Shown one piece after another: positions 23,705-32,765 of a stretch of DNA of 64,000 nt. The position numbers and the translations under genes are program-made. The DNA is from Streptomyces aureocirculatus (GTDB lineage Bacteria; Actinomycetota; Actinomycetes; Streptomycetales; Streptomycetaceae), in the NCBI RefSeq assembly GCF_000720475.1, contig NZ_JOAP01000022.1, positions 124,001-188,000 on the forward strand, read 5' to 3'. How positions within the stretch are numbered: position 1 is the stretch's first letter; each line of letters begins with the position of its first letter. The notes under the pieces are model-generated. The model was not told the DNA's origin, did no database searches, and worked only from the letters and a program-made list of their open reading frames with translations.

Positions 23705-24655
23705 TCATCGCGGTCCGGCCTGAAACGCCCGCCGGTAGGCGCCCGGCGTGGTGCCCAGGGCGCCGAGGAAGCGTCTGCGGAGGTTGGTGGCCGAGGAGAG
23801 TCCTACGCGGCGGGCGACGGTGTCCACCGGCAGGTCGGAGGCCTCCAAAAGCTCCCGCGCTGCGGAGATGCGCTGGTCGAGAAGCCAGCGCCCCGGGCTG
23901 GTGCCGACCTGCTCGGTGAAGCGGCGGGCCAGGGTGCGGGCGGAGCAGCCGGCGTGAGCGGCCAGGTCCTCGACGGCCAGCGGTTCGTGGAGTCTGCCGG
24001 CCGCCCATTCCAGGAGCGGTGCGAGCGAGCCGTCGATCTGGGCGGGGTGCGGCGGCGCGGAGTACTGGCGTTGCCCGCCTTCGCGGTGCGGCGGCATGAC
24101 CATGCTCCGGGCGACGTGCGCGGCGTACTCGGCGCCCTGGTCGACGCGCACCAGGTGCAGACACAGATCGACCCCGGCTCCGGAACCGGCGCTGGTGGCC
24201 ACGTCGCCGTGGTCCACGTACAGAACGTCCGGATCCAGGCGCACCGCGGGGAAGCGCGCGGCGAACTCGTCCGCCAGGGCCCAGTGAGTGGTCGCCGAGC
24301 GGCCGTCGAGCAGGCCGGTACGGGCCAGGGCGAAGGCGCCGGAGCAGATGCTGATCAGGCGTGCGCCGCGCTGGTGCGCCCTGGTCAGGGCCCGTGTGAC
24401 GGCGGGCGAAGGGGGCTCATCGGTGGGCGTCCAGCCCGGGATGACCACGGTGTCCGCCCGGTCCAGGGCGTCGAGTCCCGCGGTGACGAGCATGTCGTAT
24501 CCGGCGCGCGTGGGGACCGGGCCCGGGTGCTCGGTGCATGCCTGGAAGCTGTACCGGGCGGGCAGCCCGCGTCGCTCGATGCCGAACACCTCGGCGGCGC
24601 AGGCGAGTTCGAAGGTCGACTGGGGCGCGTGGACAAGTGCCGCTACACGGTGCAT
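23705..24655 (-). CDS. GlxA-family transcriptional regulator (intact)
   Basis: A 316-residue two-domain regulator. The PfpI-like domain (1-175) has RLISICSGAFALARTGLLDG, here with a Cys in the elbow. The linker HREGGQRQYSAPP is typical. The AraC HTH domain (215-312) contains LAVEDLAAHAGCSARTLARRF and VARRVGLSSATNLRRRFLGALGTTPGAYRRAF. It is intact, in contrast to the deleted copies at 7782 and 15133. It diverges from a cupin gene with a 70-bp shared promoter region, suggesting direct control of that gene. Confidence 0.92.
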   Translation of the reverse strand: MHRVAALVHAPQSTFELACAAEVFGIERRGLPARYSFQACTEHPGPVPTRAGYDMLVTAGLDALDRADTVVIPGWTPTDEPPSPAVTRALTRAHQRGARLISICSGAFALARTGLLDGRSATTHWALADEFAARFPAVRLDPDVLYVDHGDVATSAGSGAGVDLCLHLVRVDQGAEYAAHVARSMVMPPHREGGQRQYSAPPHPAQIDGSLAPLLEWAAGRLHEPLAVEDLAAHAGCSARTLARRFTEQVGTSPGRWLLDQRISAARELLEASDLPVDTVARRVGLSSATNLRRRFLGALGTTPGAYRRAFQAGPR

Positions 24656-24725
24656 GGCAGGAAAGTACCTGAGAGCGTCAAACTAGACACTGGGCGGGGC
24701 TTCGGCGGGCGAGGAGGCTTGCTCC

Positions 24726-25112
24726 ATGACGACAGAGACACCGCGGAAGACAGAGACACCGCAGACGGCAGACACCACCGGGCGGACGGGCGGGCTGCTG
24801 CCCGGCTATGTGTGGTCCGCGGTACACGACGCGCCCACGCGTGAACTCTTCCCCGGCATTCGGCTGCGGCCGCTGTGGAGCGGTGAGAGCGGCGCGACGG
24901 CGCAGGTGCTGGAGATGGACCCGCACTCGTGCTGGGAGGGCATCGACGTCCACGAGCCGGGGCCCGAAGAGGTCTTCGTGGTCTCGGGCGTCTTCAACGA
25001 CGGCGAACGGGACTATCCCGCGGGCTCGTTCATCCACGCCCCGGCCGGCTCTTCGCACATCCCGCAGACGACGACAGGTTGCACCCTCTTTGTCTTCTAC
25101 CCCGAAGGCTGA
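24726..25112 (+). CDS. Cupin-domain protein (ChrR-like type)
   Basis: A 128-residue single-domain cupin. The bicupin motifs are seen as GIDVHEPGPEEVFVVSGVFND and YPAGSFIHAPAGSSHIPQT, so metal ligands are likely His, Glu and His. The wider family includes anti-sigma ChrR-like domains and small-molecule dioxygenases. The N-terminus is rich in Thr/Glu (ETPRKTETPQTADTT), a degenerate repeat. It is controlled presumably by the divergent GlxA gene. Substrate not assignable. Confidence 0.85.
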   Translation: MTTETPRKTETPQTADTTGRTGGLLPGYVWSAVHDAPTRELFPGIRLRPLWSGESGATAQVLEMDPHSCWEGIDVHEPGPEEVFVVSGVFNDGERDYPAGSFIHAPAGSSHIPQTTTGCTLFVFYPEG

Positions 25113-25191
25113 GCGGTTGTGGTGAAGTCTGCTGCATCCCATGCGAGACCGTGCCTGGATTCAGGGTGGGGGGCCTGTGAGACTGGAGCGC

Positions 25192-26055
25192 ATGGAAGCA
25201 GCGTTCGCCCGTACGGTATGGCAGGTCCTCGAACCACTGCACGCGGTCACGTACTTCGCGCCCGAGAGCCGCGAGGCCAACAGTGCAGTGGGCCTGCGCG
25301 GTTTTTGGATGGGTTACTTCGCGGCCCGGGCCGCACCGCTGGGAGCGGTGGCGGCGGGTGTGGTGGAGGCGGTCTTCTTCAACTTCCACCCCGCCATGGT
25401 GCGACGTGCCGTCCCCGACGCGTGGGGATTCGCCCCGCCCGAGGCCGTGCTCCGCGCCCGCACCGAGGCGGCTGCCGGAGCGCTGCGCCGCACAGCACCG
25501 TCAGCGGCGGACGCGAGTGCGGAGATCGTCCCGCTGCTGGAACGGGTGGTCGCCTGCGCGGACGGGGCCGGGCGCCCGCTGTTCGCCGCCAACCGCGGCC
25601 TGCCCGTGCCGGAGGACGGGGCCGGCGCCCTCTGGCAGGCCGCCACGACGCTGCGCGAACACCGCGGTGACGGCCACGTCGCCGTGCTCACCGCCGAGGG
25701 CCTGAACGGGTGCGAGGCCCATGTGCTCTTCGCCGCCTGCGAGGAGGTGCCCGCAACGCTCCTGCGGGACAACCGCGGCTGGTCCGCGCAGGACTGGCAA
25801 GCAGCCACCGACCGCCTCACCGAGCGGGGGCTGCTGGACAACGGCGGACACCCCACTGCCGGGGGACGAGCCCTGCGCTCCCACATCGAGGCCCGCACCG
25901 ACGCCCTCGCCGTCCACCCCTACCGCACCCTCACACCTGCCGAGGCCGCCCAACTCCTCACCCTTCTCACCCTCCTGGCCGACCAGGTCCTCACATCCGA
26001 CACCATCCCCTTCCCCAACCCCATTGGCCTGCCGCCCCGCCGCACACGGGCATAG
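25192..26055 (+). CDS. SCO6745-like conserved actinobacterial protein
   Basis: A 287-residue protein that begins MEAAFARTVWQVLEPLHAVT and continues with conserved blocks YFAPESREANSAVGLRGFWM, NFHPAMVRRAVPDAW and LTAEGLNGCEAHVLFAACEE, followed by a C-terminal winged-helix-like segment (WSAQDWQAATDRLTERGLL, AGGRALRSHIEARTDALAV). This order matches a Streptomyces family annotated after SCO6745, related to SalK-type proteins of unclear function. An earlier GTG at 25177 is also possible because the Shine-Dalgarno spacing for the ATG is short. Confidence 0.7.
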   Translation: MEAAFARTVWQVLEPLHAVTYFAPESREANSAVGLRGFWMGYFAARAAPLGAVAAGVVEAVFFNFHPAMVRRAVPDAWGFAPPEAVLRARTEAAAGALRRTAPSAADASAEIVPLLERVVACADGAGRPLFAANRGLPVPEDGAGALWQAATTLREHRGDGHVAVLTAEGLNGCEAHVLFAACEEVPATLLRDNRGWSAQDWQAATDRLTERGLLDNGGHPTAGGRALRSHIEARTDALAVHPYRTLTPAEAAQLLTLLTLLADQVLTSDTIPFPNPIGLPPRRTRA

Positions 26056-26109
26056 CCTGCCTTGGACGTCTGGCCTCGGACAGCGCCCCGAGCATGATCG
26101 CCTGCGGAC

Positions 26110-26560
26110 CGACGGGAGTGGCGTCCCTTGGTCTGGCCGACAGGGGTGAGGATGTCAGCCTTGACCAGTGCCTGGAGGTCACGGGTGGCCTGCTGGGTGT
26201 TGAGGGTCTCGGCCTTTTCGTAGCGGGCACGGCGCACACGGCCGCCGACGTCGCGCAGGACTTTGTAGTACTCCCAGGTGTTGCCGGGCATGCCGAGCCA
26301 TTCCTCGATGGAGGAGAACTCGGGGGCCAGGACGCCGCCGCGGGCGATCAGGAGGGTCTGCAGGGAGCGGGAGATGCGTCCATTGCCGTCGGACCAGGGG
26401 TGCTTGTTGTATTGGAAGTCGGGGACGTCATGGAGGGACTGCACGTAGGTCATGGCCTGCTGGCAGGCCAGGGTCTCGGCCTTGTTCTCCTCGGAGGCTT
26501 CGACGCCTTCGCGGCGTTTCTCCTGCCCGGCCGCGGAGGAGTACGGCGTGCCCAGTGGTC
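26110..26560 (-). pseudogene. Fic-domain protein fragment
   Basis: The frame gives GQEKRREGVEASEENKAETL, MTYVQSLHD, then the Fic motif HPWSDGNGRISR and a C-terminal winged-helix-like part ending TPVGQTKGRH. The motif normally catalyses AMP transfer; here Trp replaces the usual Phe after HP but D-G-N-G-R is intact. The N-terminal third, including the beta-hairpin flap, is cut off at the neighbouring DUF2000 gene and the C-terminus runs into unrelated sequence. With both ends lost I take it as a remnant. An ATG at 26453 would give a short product lacking substrate-binding elements. Confidence 0.65.
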
Positions 26561-26564
26561 CGGC

Positions 26565-27077
26565 TCAAGGGTGCATACGGGTGCCCTTGAGCACCTTGTC
26601 GACCGCGTTGCGCGGCCCGTACACGGCCACCCCCACCAGGTCCAGTTGCTCGGCGGGCACGGCGCGTACCGCGGCGCGGTTGTCCCGGTCGTTGCCGGTG
26701 GTGAACAGGTCGGAGGTGAACAGGGCCCGGGGCAGATCGCGGGTCAGGGCGCGGCGGTGGGCCGCGGTCACCGCTTCCTTGGTGCCCTCGAAGACCAGGA
26801 CGGGCTGGCGGAACATCGGCAGGTAGGGGGTGTCGTCGGCGTCGGCGTACGGTTCGCCGATGACCTCCGGGATCTGCGTGCCCAGGCCGCTGACCAGGAA
26901 CGCGGTGACGTTCAGGCGCTGCCAGGTCTCCAGGTCCTCGCGCAGCACCACTGCGATCTTGGTGTCGAAGCGTACGGGTGCGCCCTGTGTGGTGCCGGTC
27001 GCCGCGATGCCCGTCGCCACGGTGCCGGTGCCAGTGCCAGTGCCAGTGTCGGTGTCGGTGTCGGTGTCGGTCTTCAT
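26565..27077 (-). CDS. DUF2000 family protein with an N-terminal (Thr-Asp/Thr-Gly) repeat
   Basis: A 170-residue protein. Residues 35-165 match DUF2000, a small family with a peptidyl-tRNA-hydrolase-like fold: FDTKIAVVLREDLETWQRLN, VTAFLVSGLGTQIPEVIGEP and QPVLVFEGTKEAVTAAHRRA. The N-terminus MKTDTDTDTDTGTGTGTGTV is encoded by the hexanucleotide array at 27022-27069 and is not part of the fold. It is divergent from an AraC-family regulator 50 bp away, a pairing often seen for this family. Confidence 0.88.
   Translation of the reverse strand: MKTDTDTDTDTGTGTGTGTVATGIAATGTTQGAPVRFDTKIAVVLREDLETWQRLNVTAFLVSGLGTQIPEVIGEPYADADDTPYLPMFRQPVLVFEGTKEAVTAAHRRALTRDLPRALFTSDLFTTGNDRDNRAAVRAVPAEQLDLVGVAVYGPRNAVDKVLKGTRMHP
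27022..27069. repeat. Hexanucleotide array (GTGCCR)4(GTGTCG)4 within the DUF2000 gene
   Basis: Eight consecutive 6-bp units encode Thr-Asp and Thr-Gly dipeptides just after the start codon. Copy changes keep the frame. Confidence 0.85.
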
Positions 27078-27127
27078 GCTTCCCAGGCTGTCGGTCGTCC
27101 CCGGCCGTCGTCTTGTACGTTCTTTGC

Positions 27128-27928
27128 ATGCCGTCGGCGCAGGAGGTCTCCGCGTGGCGCCCGCAGGTCCCGGGCGTCGTGGAGGTCTTCCACGCGCACT
27201 TCACCGAGCACGCCTATCCGATGCATGTACATGACGTGTGGACGCTGCTGATCGTCGACGACGGCGCGGTCCGCTACGACCTGGGCCGCCGCGAGCGCGG
27301 CACACCGCGCGACACCGTGTCGCTGCTGCCGCCGCAGGTGCCCCACAACGGCTCCCCCGCCACCGCGCACGGTTTCCGCAAGCGGGTGCTGTACCTGGAG
27401 GCGCCCCTGCTCGACGAGAGCCTGATCGGCCCGGCGGTGGACGACCCCGACATCGCCGATCCGCTGCTGCGCCGGCGCGTCGGGCAACTGCACGCGGTCC
27501 TGGGGCGCCGCGGCGAGGAGCTGGAGGCGGAGAGCCGCCTGGCCCTGGTCGGCGAGCGGCTCCGCGGCCATCTGCGGCCCCGGCCCGGCGCGGAGGGCCG
27601 CCGCCCGCAGTTGGACCGCACGGTGGCGCACCGCCTGCGGGAGCTGCTCGACGAGCGGCTGCCGCAGGGCGTGACCCTGGAGGCGGCCGCCCAGCAGGTG
27701 CACGCCCATCCCACCCATCTGGTACGGGCGTTCAGCGCGGCCTTCGGTATCGCCCCGCACCAGTACCTGATGGCCCGCAGGGTCGAGCGCGCCCGGCGGC
27801 TGCTCCTTCAGGGCCGCAGGCCCGCGGAGGTGGCGGCCGCGGTCGGCTTCTACGACCAGGCACACCTGAGCCGGCACTTCAAACGGGTGGTGGGGGTGGC
27901 ACCGGGGCGCTATGCGGGCAGCCGGTAG
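27128..27928 (+). CDS. AraC-family regulator with cupin-type sensor
   Basis: A 266-residue regulator. The N-terminal AraC-binding cupin domain (residues 15-100) shows FTEHAYPMHVHDVWTLLIVD and SLLPPQVPHNG. The C-terminal AraC HTH (165-262) contains VTLEAAAQQVHAHPTHLVRAF and PAEVAAAVGFYDQAHLSRHF. It lacks the PfpI domain of the GlxA genes. The start is the ATG at 27128, 50 bp from the divergent DUF2000 gene, which it probably regulates. Confidence 0.9.
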   Translation: MPSAQEVSAWRPQVPGVVEVFHAHFTEHAYPMHVHDVWTLLIVDDGAVRYDLGRRERGTPRDTVSLLPPQVPHNGSPATAHGFRKRVLYLEAPLLDESLIGPAVDDPDIADPLLRRRVGQLHAVLGRRGEELEAESRLALVGERLRGHLRPRPGAEGRRPQLDRTVAHRLRELLDERLPQGVTLEAAAQQVHAHPTHLVRAFSAAFGIAPHQYLMARRVERARRLLLQGRRPAEVAAAVGFYDQAHLSRHFKRVVGVAPGRYAGSR

Positions 27929-28058
27929 GAGTTCCCTTCGCGAACCGTCGACCGCGTGCCGGGCGTTCCCCGTACGGAGCGGTCCAGGCCCCCCGTTGCC
28001 GGCGCCGCCCACCCGCACCGCACAGCCCGGGAGTCACCCTCACACCACGCGAGGCTGC

Positions 28059-28088
28059 CGGGAATATACCTATCGGGAATATGCCTGA
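28059..28088. repeat. 15-bp direct repeat CGGGAATATRCCTNN (two copies)
   Basis: Units 28059-28073 and 28074-28088 abut, followed by a third cggg. They lie in a 390-bp gap without a gene between the AraC gene and the STAS gene. The AT-rich unit spaced at 1.5 helical turns could be a regulator-binding site. Confidence 0.6.
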
Positions 28089-28321
28089 CGGGTGAGCACG
28101 TACGGGAGTAGGGTGGTAGCAGTCCGTGGTCGATGGGTTGCTGTTAGCGCGGCGGCCGACCTTCCGGCGATCTCTCGGGCCCGGGTTGGGGCCCTTACCG
28201 CCAACGGCTGATAACAGCGGGAGCCTGCACCCGAGACACAGCACCGGGTAGAGAATTGCCGCGGTTCGGTGCTTTCCCCTGCTCCGGCGTCTTTCCGCCG
28301 GCGCGCCCCCAGCAGCCGGGA

Positions 28322-28660
28322 ATGATGATGCACGGATTCTTCACCGACGACCGACTGCTCATGCTCCCCCTGGCCGACCACCCCGGCGTGTGTCTGCACG
28401 GCGAAGCCCTCAGCGCGCACCGAGGGCCCCTGATCGTCGCCCTCACCGAGGAGACTCAGCGCACCGAGGAGGTCGTCGTCGACCTCACCGGCGTCCGCTT
28501 CCTGGCCACCAGCGTCCTGGAGACCCTCGCCCTGCTCGCCACGCGCCTGACCCCGCCCCAGCGCCTACTGGTGCGCGCCGCCGCCGAACTCGAACTGCGC
28601 GAACGCGTCACCGCCCACGGCTGGGACCGCATCAGCACGCTGCGACTGGCGGACGGCTGA
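28322..28660 (+). CDS. STAS-domain protein (anti-sigma antagonist-like)
   Basis: A 112-residue single-domain protein starting with three consecutive Met codons. The STAS core is seen as VCLHGEALSAHRGPLIVAL, VVVDLTGVRFLATSVLETLA and QRLLVRAAAELELRER. In SpoIIAA/RsbV members a phosphorylatable Ser follows the D-L-[ST] turn; here the corresponding run is FLATSVLE, so regulation by phosphorylation at Thr or Ser is possible. Such proteins control alternative sigma factors. It is followed by a very strong terminator. Confidence 0.8.
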   Translation: MMMHGFFTDDRLLMLPLADHPGVCLHGEALSAHRGPLIVALTEETQRTEEVVVDLTGVRFLATSVLETLALLATRLTPPQRLLVRAAAELELRERVTAHGWDRISTLRLADG

Positions 28661-28674
28661 CCCGGCGTGACCCG

Positions 28675-28740
28675 GCGGCCCGCACCGGCGGGGCCCTTGC
28701 CGTCGCGGGAGGCGGCAAGGGCCCCGCCGGTGCGGGCCGC
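28675..28740. terminator. Very strong hairpin (28-bp stem), bidirectional terminator
   Basis: Perfect 27-base arms (28675-28701 and 28714-28740), extendable by one pair, enclose a loop of about ten bases. It begins 14 bases after the STAS stop and lies 20 bases beyond the stop of the convergent small gene at 28760, so it serves both. Confidence 0.85.
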
Positions 28741-28759
28741 GAACCCGCGAGTACACCGC

Positions 28760-28888
28760 TCAGTGGCGGCCGTGGGCAGAGCTGGAGGCGCCGCCGAACA
28801 GCCGGGCCAGCGCCCGGAACGGCAGGGTGACGACGGTGGCGATGGCCCCGCCGATGGACCGGAGAACATCTGCGATTGCCCTGAACAC
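28760..28888 (-). CDS. Small hydrophobic LPFR-motif protein (42 aa)
   Basis: A GTG start at 28888 has GGAGG six bases upstream and encodes a 42-residue protein: an amphipathic helix ADVLRSIGGAIATVVTLPFR, then ALARLFGGASSS and a basic end. The LPFR-[AL]-L-x-R-L-F-G-G motif recurs in small Streptomyces proteins of unknown role. It probably associates with the membrane. It converges on the STAS gene across a shared terminator. Confidence 0.75.
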   Translation of the reverse strand: MFRAIADVLRSIGGAIATVVTLPFRALARLFGGASSSAHGRH

Positions 28889-29525
28889 GGTGGACCTCCG
28901 TCCTCCAACGCAATGCGCCGGAATGTCTGCGCCGCTGTACGGCCGATCACTGGGCAGGTGCCCGGTGCCCGGCCGGTGAAACAGGGCCGCCGGCGAACCG
29001 GTCACCGTCGGATTCGCCCCTGCACACCAGCCCCGAGCCCTGGCAACGCCGTGCAGTGCCGTGCAGTGCCATGCCCCCGGCAGCACCGCGCCCGGGGGGC
29101 ATAGCCGGGCCAGCGCTGGAGTACGCCGGTGAGGCCGGCGATGGGCCACCCCCTGACAACCGGACTTTTGCACGAGCGTCGAGAGGGCGGGGCGCCGCCC
29201 CGGTTCTGTGCCGTGCGTGCCGCAGGCCGCGTCCGGGCGGCAGCACACCTTTTTGCGAAGAGCACACACGTGGATCAGGAAGGGCTCCTCGCCGGCGCCG
29301 GCGAGGAGCCCTCCGGGGCTGTGGTCCCAACCCCGTCCACGCGGGTTTCTCCATGACGCGGAGCCATTCCCCTCCACCGGGAAAAATTTGCAAACAGGCA
29401 TCACGGGTGCGCGCGGGCAGCCGCCCCCGCCCCCACCCCTGCCCTCGTCCCTGCCCCTGTCCCCGTCCTGCTCCGGTGGCGGGAGCCGGGCGGTTGTCTC
29501 TGCGCGCCCGGGGTATCCGCCCTCC
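28889..29525. other. 637-bp stretch without a convincing gene; palindrome at 29281-29312
   Basis: No frame shows coding character on either strand. It contains a perfect 32-bp palindrome agggctcctcgccggc / gccggcgaggagccct and a pyrimidine-rich repeat (cgcccccgcccccacccctgccc) near 29420-29475. Confidence 0.5.
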
Positions 29526-29972
29526 ATGGTTGAGACACCTGCATGGATGCCGGGCTCTTTCGCACGTGTGGTCCAGCGGCGTACGAGGCCCCGGCACGCC
29601 CGGTCGGGCCGCCGCCGGGGCCGGCTGCACCGCCGGGTCCTCGCCTACCGCGATGTGCGGATCGTCCACTCCCTCGCGCCCGCCGACCGGGCACACAGCC
29701 TGCTGCTGGTGTACACCCGCCGCGTGGTCGGCCGGCTCACCTACGAAGTGTGTGAACAGTGCGCGAGCGGCGTCATCACCGAGGTCGACGTCGCCGCGCC
29801 GCTGAAGGACAGCGGCCTGGGCACCCGCGCCGTCTCGCATCTGCGCGCCTGCTACCCCGACATCACCTGGCACAGCCGCCTCACCCGGCGCATGTCCCGC
29901 GGCCTGGCGCACCGTATGCGTTTGCCCCACACCAGCACCGCACAGCTCTGCTCCCACGCCCCGCCCCGCTGA
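29526..29972 (+). CDS. Hypothetical protein, weakly GNAT-like (148 aa)
   Basis: An Arg-rich N-terminus (RRTRPRHARSGRRRGRLHRR) precedes a 100-residue domain with LLLVYTRRVVGRLTYEVCEQ, ITEVDVAAPLKDSGLGTRAV and SHLRACYPDITWHSRLTRRM. The beta-strand, conserved V-x-P/A-x-x-x-x-x-G-L-G pattern and following helix resemble motif A of GNAT acetyltransferases, but the GxGxG loop is only partly present (S-G-L-G-T). Acetyltransferase activity is therefore uncertain. The ATG is weakly supported by sequence upstream. Confidence 0.5.
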   Translation: MVETPAWMPGSFARVVQRRTRPRHARSGRRRGRLHRRVLAYRDVRIVHSLAPADRAHSLLLVYTRRVVGRLTYEVCEQCASGVITEVDVAAPLKDSGLGTRAVSHLRACYPDITWHSRLTRRMSRGLAHRMRLPHTSTAQLCSHAPPR

Positions 29973-30156
29973 CCCCGGACCGGGGGGTTCGGCCACATCG
30001 CCGGGCCGCGTCGGCGGGCCGCGCAGCATTCGGGCCCCGTGGGGGCGAAACGCCTGTGTGAACAAGGGTGCTGACGGGGTGTGAGCGTAGCGTTTGGGGC
30101 CGTGGCGCACGGGTACTTCGCCGCGGTCCTTGTCTGCACTCGCACCGGGAATTCAT

Positions 30157-31890
30157 ATGGCCGCACACGCGGAGACCGAGTCCGTCACCCCCGTCCCGGT
30201 CGCGGGCCGCAGCAGGGGTGCGGTGATCGTAAGCTGGCTGACCACGACGGATCACAAGAAGATCGGCCATCTGTACCTGATCACGTCGTTCGTGTTCTTC
30301 CTCGTCGGCGGGCTTCTCGCCATGGCGATCCGGGCGGAACTGGCCCGCCCGGGGCTGCAGTTGCTCTCCCCCGAGCAGTACAACCAGTCGTTCACCATGC
30401 ACGGCACGATCATGCTGCTGCTGTTTGCCACACCCACCTTCGCGGGCTTCGCCAACGCGATCATGCCGTTGCAGATCGGCTCCCCCGACGTGGCCTTCCC
30501 CCGGCTGAACATGCTGTCGTACTGGCTGTTCCTCTTCGGCGGGCTGATCGTGCTCGGCAGCTTCCTCACCCCGCAGGGCGCCGCCGACTTCGGCTGGACC
30601 GCCTACACCCCGCTCAGCGGCGGGGAGCGCACCCCCTATATCGGCGGCGACCTGTGGATCATGGGTCTGGCGCTCGCGGGGTTCGGCACGATCCTCGGCG
30701 CGGTCAACTTCATCACCACCATCATCTGTCTGCGTGCCCCCGGGATGACGATGTTCCGGATGCCGATCTTCACCTGGAACGTGCTGCTCACCTCGGTCCT
30801 GGTGCTGCTGGCCTTCCCCGTGCTCGCGGCGGCGCTGCTGGTCCTGGAGGCCGACCGGCGCTTCGGCGCCCAGGTCTTCGCCGCCGAGAACGGCGGGGCG
30901 ATTCTGTGGCAGCACCTGTTCTGGTTCTTCGGCCATCCCGAGGTCTACATCCTGGCGCTGCCGTTCTTCGGTGTGATCAGCGAGATCATCCCGGTCTTCG
31001 CCCGCAAACCGATCTTCGGCTATATGGGGCTCGTGGGGGCGACCATCGCGATCGCGGGTCTGTCCGTCACCGTGTGGGCCCACCACATGTTCGCCACCGG
31101 CGCCGTACTGCTGCCGTTCTTCTCCTTCATGACCTATCTGATCGCCGTGCCCACCGGGGTGAAGTTCTTCAACTGGATCGGCACCATGTGGAAGGGCTCA
31201 CTGTCCTTCGAGCCGCCCATGCTGTGGGCGACCGGCTTCCTGGTGACGTTCCTCTTCGGCGGTCTGACCGGGGTGATCCTGGGCTCGCCGCCGCTGGACT
31301 GGCACGTCACCGACACCTACTTCGTCGTCGCCCACTTCCACTACGTCCTGTTCGGCACCATCGTGTTCGCGATGTTCGGCGGCTTCAGCTTCTGGTGGCC
31401 CAAGATGACCGGCACCATGCTCGACCTACGCCTGGAGAAGATCCACTTCTGGACGCTGTTCATCGGCTTCCACACCACGTTCCTGGTCCAGCACTGGCTC
31501 GGCGCGGAGGGCATGCCCCGCCGCTACGCCGACTATCTGGCCGCCGACGGTTTCACCGCCCTGAACACGGTCTCCTCCCTGGGTGCCTTCCTGCTGGGCC
31601 TGTCCACCCTGCCCTTCCTGTACAACGTGTGGAAGACCGCCAAGTACGGCAAGAAGATCGACGTCGACGACCCCTGGGGTTTCGGCCGTTCCCTGGAGTG
31701 GGCCACCTCCTGCCCGCCGCCCCGCCACAACTTCACCACCCTGCCCCGCGTCCGCTCCGAGTCCCCCGCCTTCGACCTGCACCACCCCGAGATCAGCGCC
31801 CAGGACCAGGCCCGCGCCACCGGCCGGCGCGACGCCATCGAGCCCGACGACGGGATCTCCACCAGGGCCCCGGGCGACGAGAAGGACTGA
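30157..31890 (+). CDS. ctaD: Cytochrome c oxidase subunit I (second-copy, stand-alone)
   Basis: A 577-residue heme-copper oxidase subunit with 12 membrane helices, of normal length. The low-spin heme ligand His82 is in FTMHGTIML. The Cu-B ligand and Tyr crosslink are in [13 protein letters not shown], followed by the HHMF pair, and the heme a/a3 ligands are in [10 protein letters not shown]. It accepts electrons from the bc1 complex and reduces oxygen to water while pumping protons. No subunit II, III or heme A synthesis genes are next to it, so it is an extra copy probably used in a stress or low-oxygen setting together with the core operon. The start ATG follows a weak GGGA. Confidence 0.92.
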   Translation: MAAHAETESVTPVPVAGRSRGAVIVSWLTTTDHKKIGHLYLITSFVFFLVGGLLAMAIRAELARPGLQLLSPEQYNQSFTMHGTIMLLLFATPTFAGFANAIMPLQIGSPDVAFPRLNMLSYWLFLFGGLIVLGSFLTPQGAADFGWTAYTPLSGGERTPYIGGDLWIMGLALAGFGTILGAVNFITTIICLRAPGMTMFRMPIFTWNVLLTSVLVLLAFPVLAAALLVLEADRRFGAQVFAAENGGAILWQHLFWFFGHPEVYILALPFFGVISEIIPVFARKPIFGYMGLVGATIAIAGLSVTVWAHHMFATGAVLLPFFSFMTYLIAVPTGVKFFNWIGTMWKGSLSFEPPMLWATGFLVTFLFGGLTGVILGSPPLDWHVTDTYFVVAHFHYVLFGTIVFAMFGGFSFWWPKMTGTMLDLRLEKIHFWTLFIGFHTTFLVQHWLGAEGMPRRYADYLAADGFTALNTVSSLGAFLLGLSTLPFLYNVWKTAKYGKKIDVDDPWGFGRSLEWATSCPPPRHNFTTLPRVRSESPAFDLHHPEISAQDQARATGRRDAIEPDDGISTRAPGDEKD

Positions 31891-31916
31891 CAGGGACCAG
31901 AGGGCGGCCTCCCTCG

Positions 31917-32429
31917 CTACTCGCTGTTCTTCTGCACCAGGCAGTCGTAACCAAGCTGCATGGCGTCGGCGGCCGCCAGCGCGGACAGGGCGCCCGTCAC
32001 GGTCCGCGTGGCCCGCGGCCACAGCAACTGGGCGCCGGTGAGGGTGGTGGTCAGCCACACGCTCAGGCAGAAAGGGCAGGTGACGAGCTCGCCCACGGTC
32101 GCCCTGAGAGGCCCGCCGCGCGCGTTCTCGCTCACCTCGGCGGGGCCGCCGTCCGACTCGTAGCGGGTGAAGGGTGCCCGCAGGGGGCTGGTGACCGAGC
32201 CCTTGCTGAGCAGCCGGCTGAGCCGGAAGGTGGCCGTCGCCGCGAGCAGGAGGTCCCAGGGCTCGGGGCGCTCCGGGACCGCCGTCCTGCGCAGGCGCAC
32301 GGCCGCGCCCCAGGCCGCGGTGTACGCGCCGAACGCGGCCACGGCTCCCAGGTGGCCGCCGAGCCGGTGTTCCTCACCTGCGGAGTAGGCCCTGCTCGCT
32401 CGCCGGAACACCTGTTTGGCCCGTTGCAT
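31917..32429 (-). CDS. DUF1360 membrane protein
   Basis: A 170-residue protein convergent with ctaD (26 bp between stops). It has membrane segments near 25-45, 110-130 and 145-160, and the conserved Cys pair in VTCPFCLSVW that typifies DUF1360. The central block FRLSRLLSKGSVTSPLRAPF followed by TRYE is also family-typical. The ATG is preceded by GGAAAGG. Function is unknown; the Cys pair suggests a metal- or redox-related role. Confidence 0.82.
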   Translation of the reverse strand: MQRAKQVFRRASRAYSAGEEHRLGGHLGAVAAFGAYTAAWGAAVRLRRTAVPERPEPWDLLLAATATFRLSRLLSKGSVTSPLRAPFTRYESDGGPAEVSENARGGPLRATVGELVTCPFCLSVWLTTTLTGAQLLWPRATRTVTGALSALAAADAMQLGYDCLVQKNSE

Positions 32430-32765
32430 GTGGTGCCTTTCCTGTAAGTGCCGTGAACCACTGCCGCCTCCCCATTGCCGGGGGGCGGCAGCTACCGCCG
32501 CGGCGCGGTGCGCGCGGCGCAGGTCCCGTCCTGCGGCACGGGTAACCGTTCGGGGCGGACGAAAACGAGGGGGCCGCTGGCCGTCCCCGCCGCAGGGCTG
32601 CGTCTGGGCCATCCGGTGCGTCCCCGGCCGCGGGCCGGGCGTGTGCCGGAAGGAGCCTGCCGGGCGTGCGGGAGGTTGGGCGAACGGGTGCCCCGTGGAC
32701 GTGGCGGACATGGAGCGCGGCTACGGGGGTACTCCGCCCACTCGCCCTCATCGAGGAGAAGCATC

